Origin: Platanthera guangdongensis
Lineage: Eukaryota; Streptophyta; Magnoliopsida; Asparagales; Orchidaceae
Direction of reading: 5' to 3'
Length of the DNA: 64,000 bases
NCBI GenBank assembly: GCA_039583875.1
Contig: CM077158.1
Location: 120,029,900-120,093,899 of the forward strand
The position numbers were made by a program, and so were the translations under genes. The notes below the pieces were generated by a model. The model was not told the origin of the DNA and searched no databases. It worked only from the letters and a program-made list of their open reading frames with translations. Position 1 is the stretch's first letter. Every line of letters starts with the position of its first letter. Positions 56,897 through 64,000 of this stretch are shown piece after piece.

Positions 56897-57092
56897 TGCA
56901 AGGGTAAGCGCTTGGACTTCGTCAAGGACAACGGTCAGCCAGGGAGCGTTTATGGGTATTCTCACTAGGAGTCTCCAGTCATTTCTGCGGTGCGTGCTCG
57001 GAAGTTGCTTGATTCTGGCTGTTTTGCCTGTTTGGTCTCTCTGGTAGGGACAGTTGTTAGAGTGCCGTGTTTGAAAGAGATTCCTGTGGTGT

Positions 57093-58120
57093 GTGACTTC
57101 TCTGATGTGTTTCCTGATGATCTTCCCGGACTTCCACCCGATCGAGATGTCGAGTTTTCTTATAGATTTGGAGCCAGACACGCGTCCTATTGCCAAGGCG
57201 CCGTACTGGATGGCCCCGCGAGAGCTGGAAGAGTTGCGAATTCAGCTGGATGAAATGTTGGCAAAAGATTTCATAAGGCCGAGTTCTTCGCCTTGGGGTG
57301 CACCAGTGCTGTTTGTTAAAAAGAAAGATGGGTCGATGAGGCTATGCATCGACTATAGAGAGCTGAACAAGGTTACTATTAAGAACAGGTACCCTTTGCC
57401 TCAGTTTGACGATTTGTTTGACCAACTGCGTGGTAGTGCCGTGTTTTCCAAGATTGATCTTCGTTCGGGCTATCACCAGTTGAGGATTCGGGAGTCAGAT
57501 GTTCCGCGGACGGCGTTCCGCTCTCGTCATGGGCATTTCGAGTTTTTGGTTATGTCATTTGGTTTGACTAATGCGCCCTCAGCTTTTATGGATTTGATGA
57601 ACAGAGTTTTCAAGGATTTTCTAGATAAGTTTGTGATTGTCTTTATAGATGATGTTTTGGTGTATTCTAAAGATGCGGAGGAGCATGATCGGCATTTGCG
57701 ACTGGTCTTGGCGAATCTGAGAGACCATAAGCTATACGCCAAGCGGAGCAAATGTGAATTTTGGTTGCCTCAAGTTTCTTTTCTCGGCCACGTGGTTAAT
57801 AAGGAGGGAATATCGGTGGACCCAGAAAAGATCACTGCTGTGATGGAATGGGCGAGGCCTGCTACTCCCAAAGAGATCAGAAGCTTCTTGGGCTTGGCTG
57901 GATATTATAGAAGATTTATAGAAGGATTCTCTACCTTGTCTGCGCCGTTGACCAGGTTGACGCAGAAGAATGTAGCCTTCATATGGGATGGCAAGTGTGA
58001 GGAGGCTTTTGAGGAACTAAAAAGAAGGTTATGTTCAGCTCCAATTTTGTCTTTGCCTACTGAAGATAGTGATCATGATATATATGTGGATGCGTCGCAT
58101 GTCAGACTGGGCTGTGTATT
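57093..58120 (+). pseudogene. Gypsy reverse transcriptase and start of RNase H, truncated by S3
   Basis: A one-base frame change near 57158 shifts the end of the linker ([18 protein letters not shown]) into the reverse-transcriptase frame. From there on it is continuous: [64 protein letters not shown], the catalytic FIDD at 57642-57653, [17 protein letters not shown], and [16 protein letters not shown]. RNase H begins [14 protein letters not shown] and is cut at 58120; residues beyond are LTR of S3. Integrase is not in the window. Confidence 0.9.
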
Positions 58121-58991
58121 TGAAAGTTCACCTAGTGTCCACTATCTTCACCTATGGGGGGGGGGGAATAGGTGACGTGCAGCGTTTTTGCGGAATTTAA
58201 AATGGTACCTGCACAAAAAAAAAAACAGCACAGCACATAGAATAAACAAGCTATTTATAGTGGTTCCCCGATTTGGGTAGATCCACTTTCCCCCTTCGAC
58301 CTATCTCCCAACAAGGGACGACTCGGTCTCTTCACCAACAGGATTGAAATCCAATCCTTGCACTATCGAAAGGAACCCTTCCACACGTAGGAGTCAACAC
58401 TCCCACAACATGGGTTGCACCCAACCCTTACAACACGGAACCACTGTTCCTTTACAACAAAAATAAAATAGAATGTACAAGAGATACAAACTACGTTTGG
58501 AGACAAGGGTGTCCCTCTTTGTTGATGACGTGTTCTTGAAGTCCACAAAGAGTACACAACCCTAGATCTCTCTTGGAGAGGATCTCCCCGGAGCCGGCGG
58601 CGGCAAGATGGGCGGCGGCACGGTTCACGGGTTCGGCGGCGACGACGATGTGCGGCTGCTGTACTTTGGAGATCCAAACTTCGTAGCGAAGCTAGCTAGG
58701 TCTACCAACGGTCACACGAGGATCGGTCGTCTCGATCGATTCGGACGGGGAAGTTTTTTCCGATCAACAAATCAAGAGACAAGGGATCTCTGGATAGACG
58801 CGTGAGACACTAAGCTTGGCTAAGCTTCTGTCGCCGGAAGATCAGGAAGAAATCTCGATCAAAAGCGGCGACCAACTTGCTCGAGCGACGACGGCGGCGG
58901 CGGAGCGGAACTCGCGATTTTAGGGTTTTTTCGTGCTCGGCTTCTTTCTGTGTATTTTATTCCGTAGTCCTACTGTTCAAAAATAATCTTG

Positions 58992-58999
58992 TATTTATA
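58992..58999 (-). promoter_or_regulatory. TATA-like box of the S3 LTR
   Basis: Plus-strand tatttata, so TATAAATA on the minus strand, in the context acagTATAAATAcaag, beside the hairpin-rich U3. Confidence 0.55.
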
Positions 59000-59100
59000 C
59001 TGTAGACAACTCAATATGACCGTTGTGGGTCCCATAAATATAAACCCAAAATCCGATTCAAGATAAAGCCAGCGGCAGAATCCGGTTCAGGGAAAAATGC

Positions 59101-59490
59101 CCAAGTAAAAATTGGCGAGAATCAAAAGTGAGTCTCGTCGAATCGTCGAGAATCAAAGGTGATTCTCGACGATTCGGCGAGAATCAAGGATGATTCTCGT
59201 CGAAGTTGAGTTGGCTGCACGCACTGATTCAGCTCGGGTCGAGACGGCGAGAATCAGCCAGTGATTCTCGACGATTCGGCGAGAATCACTAGTGATTCTC
59301 GCCGAATCGGCGAGAATCACTTGGTGATTCTCGTCGATTATTACTTAGAATCAGAGTTGCTTGCTTTGAAGTGTAGTTGGATCGAGTCGGCGAGAATCAA
59401 CCACTGATTCTCGACGATTCGGCGAGAATCACTTGTGATTCTCGCCGAATCGGCGAGAATCACTTGGCGATTCTCGTCGATTTTCACTTA
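59101..59490. repeat. Array of nine short inverted repeats in S3 LTR U3
   Basis: Nine units of the type cggcgagaatca, 3-5 bases, tgattctcg(a/t/c)cg can be read between 59113 and 59480, some adjacent and some separated by about 60 bp. Two blocks (about 59240-59340 and 59385-59482) are near copies of each other with three units each. Confidence 0.88.
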
Positions 59491-59816
59491 GACGAATTTT
59501 CGTCTTTCCACCCATGATGAGCTCCTTGACCCATCCTTGCTCCTTGTCTGCTCTTGCAAGATTACAGCCATGTACTTGAAAGTAAGTGCACTCCAATAGA
59601 GAGAGTACACGTAGGCCAACACACTGATCTGCTCAACAAGGGATTACGTCGTGCAGACCCGTGTATATTGACCTACTGCACCCTGACATTGGTGTGCACT
59701 TAGCGTGGAATAACTGCAAGCACAACTTGAAATAATTTGTCAAAACATTGCCTATTTACCTTAGCTTGTTCAGGGGCTTCTTCAAATCAGGTACGTTGTG
59801 GATACAATACCCAACA

Positions 59817-59832
59817 ATCTCCCCCTATTTGA
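59817..59832 (-). promoter_or_regulatory. Polypurine tract of S3
   Basis: Plus-strand atctccccctatttga directly after the LTR; on the minus strand it reads AAATAGGGGGAGAT before TGTTGGG. Confidence 0.8.
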
Positions 59833-60161
59833 AGAAGCCTAAACCCTACAAGCTAAGGTGAATAAAGCGTATAGGAATGAAAATCATAAACTTGAAATTT
59901 AGTTGAGTGAGTTATTCATGACCAATACCAATTTCTTGAGAGCAAGCTTGGAGCCACCTTAGCCGTAGCCGAGAGGGTAATCTCCCCCTTTTCGGCTTCT
60001 ACAAATCGGGGTCTGTAGCATTTGACCTCTTGCTCCCCTCAGTTCTTGCTCCTGTGCTCATACTTGAGTATCTTGCTCCCCCTCAGTTCTTGCGCCTGTG
60101 TTCATCTTGAGTACCTGCAGAGGCTCCCTCTTGATGCATGATCCTGGAGCTTCGGTGGTCT
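59833..60161 (-). other. 3' untranslated part of S3
   Basis: About 330 bp between the pol stop and the polypurine tract, with two near repeats of a tcttgctcccctcagttcttgc-like stretch (near 60030 and 60075). No third ORF, unlike S2. Confidence 0.65.
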
Positions 60162-63100
60162 TCATTCCTCATAATTTAGCATTCCCAATTCAGTTTTGAA
60201 GAGACTGAACTTGGCTTCATCTAAGGGCTTTGTGAATATATCTGCAATCTGCTTGTCCTTGGGGACATAACAGAGAGAAATGTCCTTGTTCTCCACGTGC
60301 TCCCGAATGAAGTGGTAGCGCACTTCAATATGCTTCGTTCTGCTGTGCGAGACCAGATTGTTGGCAATGGCAATTGCACTGGAGGAGTCGCAGTACATTG
60401 GTATGTCCTTGAACTGAAGGTCGTAGTCGGCTAACTGGTTTCTGATCCATAGGAGTTGTGCGCAACAGCTGCCTGCCGAGATGTACTCAGACTCTGCTGT
60501 GGAGGTTGCAACACAATTCTGTTTCTTGCTGTTCCATGAGATAAGCCTCCTGCCGAGGAATTGACATGTCCCGGAGGTGCTTTTCCTGTCATCCCTACTC
60601 CCTGCAAAGTCAGCATCTGAAAAACCTATTAGCTCGACATCATTGTTTCTCGGGTACCACAAGCCAAGATTGGGAGTACCTTTAAGGTATCTTAGAATTC
60701 GCTTTGCAGCGACATAGTGAGATTCTTTAGTGTTCACCTGATATCTGGCACAGACATATGTGGAGAACATGATATTCGGTCTACTGGCAGTAAGATAGAG
60801 CAGGGATCCAATGATGCTTCTGTATTTGGTTTCATCGAAAGGTTTACCTTTCTCATCCTTATCTAGAGACATAGTGGATCCCATTGGAGTCCTCATAGAG
60901 GTTGCACTCGCCATACCGAATTTCTTAAGGAGTTCAGTTGTGAACTTCGTCTGAGAGATGAAGATTCCATCCTCAGACTGTTTCACTTGAAGTCCCAAGA
61001 AATACTTGAGCTCTCCCATACTGCTCATTTCAAACTTTCCTTGCATAAGTTTAGAAAACTTTTTGCAAAGATTGTTGTCCGTTGAGCCGAATATTATGTC
61101 ATCGACATAGATTTGCACCAGCAAAATCTTGCCTTTGACTTCCCTGAGAAATAATGTTTTATCTATTTTACCTCTAGAGAACTTGTTCTCAAGAAAAAAA
61201 CTAGATAAAGTCTCATACCAAGCTCGTGGAGCTTGTTTTAACCCATATAAAGCTTTATTAAGAAAATAGACATGATTGGGAAAAGTAGGATCGACAAAAC
61301 CTAGGGGTTGAGCGACGTATACTTCCTCTTTCAGGTCTCCGTTCAGGAATGCTGATTTCACATCCATTTGATAAACTGTGAATCCTTTGTGCGAAGCATA
61401 CGCCAGGAACAATCTGATTGCCTCGAGCCTTGCTACTGGTGCGAAGGTCTGGTCGAAGTCAATCCCCTCCTCCTGTCTGTAACCTTGAGCCACCAGCCTT
61501 GCCTTGTTCTTTATGATGACACCATATTCATCCAGCTTGTTTTTAAAGATCCACTTGGTGCCAATCACATTCTGCTTGTATGGTCTGGGAACTAGCGTCC
61601 AAACGTTGCAACGTTCGAATTGATGTAGTTCATCTTGCATGGCCAGAATCCAAGCCGCATCCTTGTTCGCCTCGTCGAACTTCTTTGGCTCAACCTGTGA
61701 CAGGAAGCTAAGATGCAATACTTCGTTAATAGTACCTCTTCGAGTTCTGACACCGACACGAGGATCTCCGATGATCTGATCTCTAGGATGATCCCTCACG
61801 TGCCGGAGCTCTAGAAGTCTGGCATCTGGAGCTTCGACTACTTCTTGGGGTTCTCTTTCTTCTAAGAGATTTGTTCCATTTTGATCTTCAACATTTTCAG
61901 ATGACGTGGAGGTGGAAACTTTGACGTACTTAGGAGTGTCATCTTTAGCGGTCTCATCCAGACTCAGCTGTTCAAGTGGTGCACCTGCATCTTCAAGAAT
62001 ACCACTGGAAGAATTGCTGTTAAGCAAACTTCCTTCATCAAATACAACATTTATTGATTCTTCTACCACTAGGGTTTTCTTATTGAAGACCCTATATGCC
62101 CGACTGTGGGAACTATAGCCCATGAATATGCCTTCGAAGCATTTTTCACCAAATTTAGTACGCGGGTACTTCCCATTATTCAGTACATAGCATCTACAAC
62201 CAAAAATCCTCAAGTAGGACATGGTTGGTTTCCTGCCTTTCAGTAGCTCGTAAGGCGTCTTGCGATGATGCTTGTTGATCAATGCTCGGTTTTGTACATG
62301 ACAAGCTGTGTTGACAGCCTCTGCCCAGAAGTATTCCGGGAGAGAAGCGTCTTTCAACATTGTCGTGCAGGCTTCAATGAGAGTTCTATTTCTCCTCTCC
62401 GCAACTCCATTTTGCTGAGGAGTGCGCGGGGAGGAAAACTCATGAAAGATACCTTGTTCTTCACAAAATTCTGTCATAGCACCAGATTCGAATTCTGTTC
62501 CATGGTCACTTCTGATTTTGACCACTGAGCAGTTAAATTTGTTCTGAACCTGCTTGACAAAACTAGTGAAGATGTCAAACGTATCTGACTTTCGTTTCAA
62601 AAAGAACACCCATGTAAACCGAGAATGATCATCAACTATCACTAGCGTATAGGACTTGCCTCCCAAGCTATGAACTTGCATTGGACCAAACAAGTCCATA
62701 TGTAAGAGGTAAAGACATCGGGAAGAGTCTTTGTCTGCGATGCTCTTAAAGGTAGCCTGAGTCTGTTTGCCCATCTGGCATGCAGGACAGGGGCTATCTT
62801 TGATGCACTTGATACTTTGAGCATCCCTTACTAAGTTCTTAGAAAACAGCATACTAATTGTCTTGAAATTAATATGTGCCAATCTCTTGTGCCATTGATC
62901 ACAAAGAGATGCACTGTCTGTTGCCACAAGGCATACGGGGGTAGATGAATCTACACTGAGAAAATCTAAGCAGAAGATATTTCTGCTCCTAATGCCTGAC
63001 AATACCGTCTCAGAAGAGGTACGTGAAATTATCAGACATTTATCCTTGCAAAACTTAACGTCATAACCTTTATCACATAACTGACTTACACTGATCAGGT

Positions 63101-63371
63101 TATGGTTTAACCCTTCAACATAAGCCACGTCGGTGATAGAGATTATACCGTTGGAAATCATACCGTAACCTCTGGTGACTCCTCGATCTGACCCTCCAAA
63201 GATGACTTTGGGTCCATTCTTGACTGGAGTGTAATCACGCAGCAGGCTTCTTGTCCCAGTCATATGCCGGGAGCATCCACTGTCCAAATACCAGATCGGC
63301 GTTTTGGTGGCCTTTGGACATTCCTGCAAAACAAAATTAATTTGCCTTAGGAACCCAATCGAACTTGGGTC
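60162..63371 (-). CDS. Sirevirus-like copia Pol (protease, integrase, reverse transcriptase, RNase H)
   Basis: Open from 63371 to the TGA at 60162-60164. Domains in order: protease [13 protein letters not shown] (about 63280); gag-pre-integrase with [10 protein letters not shown] and CPACQMGKQ; integrase with [16 protein letters not shown] and [10 protein letters not shown]; linker; reverse transcriptase with [27 protein letters not shown] and YVDD at 61098-61109; RNase H with [34 protein letters not shown] and [13 protein letters not shown]; end at LNYEE. All catalytic residues I can check are present. There is no ATG at the beginning: the frame overlaps the end of gag by about 30 bases, shifted by +1, and a splice-acceptor-like ttttgttttgcag lies at the border. 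Pol would therefore be made from a gag-pol fusion by frameshift or splicing. Confidence 0.93.
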   Translation of the reverse strand, partial: DPSSIGFLRQINFVLQECPKATKTPIWYLDSGCSRHMTGTRSLLRDYTPVKNGPKVIFGGSDRGVTRGYGMISNGIISITDVAYVEGLNHNLISVSQLCDKGYDVKFCKDKCLIISRTSSETVLSGIRSRNIFCLDFLSVDSSTPVCLVATDSASLCDQWHKRLAHINFKTISMLFSKNLVRDAQSIKCIKDSPCPACQMGKQTQATFKSIADKDSSRCLYLLHMDLFGPMQVHSLGGKSYTLVIVDDHSRFTWVFFLKRKSDTFDIFTSFVKQVQNKFNCSVVKIRSDHGTEFESGAMTEFCEEQGIFHEFSSPRTPQQNGVAERRNRTLIEACTTMLKDASLPEYFWAEAVNTACHVQNRALINKHHRKTPYELLKGRKPTMSYLRIFGCRCYVLNNGKYPRTKFGEKCFEGIFMGYSSHSRAYRVFNKKTLVVEESINVVFDEGSLLNSNSSSGILEDAGAPLEQLSLDETAKDDTPKYVKVSTSTSSENVEDQNGTNLLEEREPQEVVEAPDARLLELRHVRDHPRDQIIGDPRVGVRTRRGTINEVLHLSFLSQVEPKKFDEANKDAAWILAMQDELHQFERCNVWTLVPRPYKQNVIGTKWIFKNKLDEYGVIIKNKARLVAQGYRQEEGIDFDQTFAPVARLEAIRLFLAYASHKGFTVYQMDVKSAFLNGDLKEEVYVAQPLGFVDPTFPNHVYFLNKALYGLKQAPRAWYETLSSFFLENKFSRGKIDKTLFLREVKGKILLVQIYVDDIIFGSTDNNLCKKFSKLMQGKFEMSSMGELKYFLGLQVKQSEDGIFISQTKFTTELLKKFGMASATSMRTPMGSTMSLDKDEKGKPFDETKYRSIIGSLLYLTASRPNIMFSTYVCARYQVNTKESHYVAAKRILRYLKGTPNLGLWYPRNNDVELIGFSDADFAGSRDDRKSTSGTCQFLGRRLISWNSKKQNCVATSTAESEYISAGSCCAQLLWIRNQLADYDLQFKDIPMYCDSSSAIAIANNLVSHSRTKHIEVRYHFIREHVENKDISLCYVPKDKQIADIFTKPLDEAKFSLFKTELGMLNYEE

Positions 63372-64000
63372 CTAGATTCCTGGTTAGCACACTCCCCCTC
63401 GGTTGGTTAACCCTACGAGTGGTCGGCCTCGCAGTGCTAACATAGGAATTCTCGTAATACCTTGGATTAAACCAACAATCCACGGCAAAGTGACCGACTT
63501 TGCCACAGCACCAACAGTCGAATCTGTTGTACCTTTTCCTAGGCTCCTGCCTTACCCTGGGAATGGTGGGTACAGCTGGGGCCTTGGATCTGGAGGTGGA
63601 GGCCTCATGGTGACAACATTCACATGACTTCGTCACCTTCTGTATAACAGGCTTGGCTTTTGGTGCCTGCTTTCCATTATGGCCGCTAGAGAATTGACCA
63701 TAATTTCCCATGTGGATTTCCTCATAAGGTGCCTTGAGGGCACTCTCACCGAAGTTCCGGGGAAAGGACCAACCATCATATTGGCTCTTTGGCTTTGCAA
63801 CCGAGGGCCGGAAATGATGACCAAAGGTTGATTCAAAGTCATGTTGGTTGCAAGGAAAGCTAGGCTTTCTGAACGCAACAGGACTAAGAGGAGCCTTGCC
63901 CTTTTCATCAGCAGAGGCCTTCTTGGCGGCCTTATTCTTCCTCTGGTTCCTGTTTCTCCTGGATGAGGAACCAGATACCCCTACATGCCCCAAGCCAGCT
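63337..64000 (-). CDS. Sirevirus-like copia Gag, C-terminal part (runs off the window)
   Basis: The stop TAA is at 63337-63339; the frame is open to the window edge. A basic Lys/Arg/Ser-rich region ([14 protein letters not shown]) is followed by an [12 protein letters not shown] linker and a zinc knuckle of the form C-x2-C-x4-H-x4-C ([14 protein letters not shown]) around 63475-63516. The end is [13 protein letters not shown]. This type of knuckle followed by a WVPK ending is typical of Sirevirus gag. The protein would coat element RNA. Confidence 0.88.
   Translation of the reverse strand, partial: AGLGHVGVSGSSSRRNRNQRKNKAAKKASADEKGKAPLSPVAFRKPSFPCNQHDFESTFGHHFRPSVAKPKSQYDGWSFPRNFGESALKAPYEEIHMGNYGQFSSGHNGKQAPKAKPVIQKVTKSCECCHHEASTSRSKAPAVPTIPRVRQEPRKRYNRFDCWCCGKVGHFAVDCWFNPRYYENSYVSTARPTTRRVNQPRGSVLTRNLGPKFDWVPKAN

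Larger units (their letters stand above)
51419..58120 (+). mobile_element. Tekay/Del-like Ty3/gypsy element, cut in RNase H by S3
   Basis: 5' LTR of 3.2 kb, decayed primer-binding site, leader with repeats, gag, protease, reverse transcriptase and the first codons of RNase H, all on the plus strand. The LTR of S3 begins at 58121 in mid RNase H. The long LTR, three zinc knuckles and the pol wording ([26 protein letters not shown]) suggest the Tekay/Del group of chromoviruses; the chromodomain end is not in the window. Confidence 0.88.
58121..59816 (-). repeat. 3' LTR of S3
   Basis: 1696 bp, tgaaagttcacc to caatacccaaca. It carries the run of G with aataggtgacg, the GC-rich part, the TATA site and the hairpin array. 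Same family as 2524-4143 and 6033-7454; all three share the terminus gacactaggtg(g/a)a, then tttca read outward. Confidence 0.92.
58121..64000 (-). mobile_element. Sirevirus-like Ty1/copia element S3 (3' LTR, pol, part of gag)
   Basis: 3' LTR 58121-59816, polypurine tract, a short 3' UTR, one uninterrupted pol frame and a gag frame reaching the window edge. It was inserted into RNase H of the Tekay-like element; the 5-bp flank at the inner side is gtatt (58116-58120). The lack of stops makes it the youngest-looking element here. The 5' LTR is beyond the window. Confidence 0.93.

Overview
The window is nuclear DNA from a flowering plant, most likely a eudicot; I cannot name the species. The evidence is the content: Ty1/copia and Ty3/gypsy LTR retrotransposons with plant-type gag and pol genes, a CACTA (En/Spm) DNA transposon with a TNP2 transposase, and fragments of two plant-type genes (a pentatricopeptide-repeat gene and a DNA topoisomerase II gene). 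No free-standing host gene was recognised. Almost everything is transposon, nested several levels deep, as in pericentromeric or other repeat-rich heterochromatin. There is one 500-base run of N (5533-6032).

Layout. 1-2523: minus-strand pol of an old Sirevirus-like copia element (S1), cut by the LTR of a second one (S2; 3' LTR 2524-4143, internal part 4144-5532). After the gap, 6033-7454 holds two truncated LTRs of the same family joined head to head in a near-perfect palindrome. 7455-10715: degraded LTR-like blocks, a gypsy reverse-transcriptase scrap and AT-rich remnants. 10716-16125: a complete but mutated copia element (D) with 173-bp LTRs and the target duplication ACATG. 16126-18221: AT-rich remnant of an older element with a gag zinc knuckle.

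18222-41423: copia element A, with the target duplication ACACG at its outer ends. Two later insertions have stretched it. A gag-protease-only gypsy element (22191-28039, target duplication ATAGT) carries a 78-bp minisatellite where pol would be. A CACTA transposon (29732 to about 41262) sits inside the 5' LTR of A. The CACTA element has a TNP2-type transposase gene and a second, Ptta/En/Spm-type gene, both on the minus strand. One intron of the second gene contains a topoisomerase II fragment (plus strand, one intron kept) and a PPR gene fragment (minus strand).

42138-51418: copia element B, which has lost protease and integrase and is interrupted by a 2.9-kb solo LTR (44840-47752). 51419-58120: a Tekay/Del-like gypsy element on the plus strand, a relative of the solo LTR, with gag, protease, reverse transcriptase and the start of RNase H. 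It is cut at 58121 by the youngest-looking element, a Sirevirus-like copia element (S3, 58121 to beyond 64000, minus strand), whose pol reading frame is uninterrupted.

Target duplications and split domains give a relative order of insertion: S2 went into S1; D into the AT-rich remnant; A into an older repeat, then the gypsy and CACTA elements into A; the solo LTR into B; S3 into the Tekay-like element. Most reading frames are broken, often by Trp-to-stop changes, as expected of silenced and methylated repeats. Boundaries, motifs and frames were read directly from the sequence. Family and clade names come from recognised motifs, without any database search.
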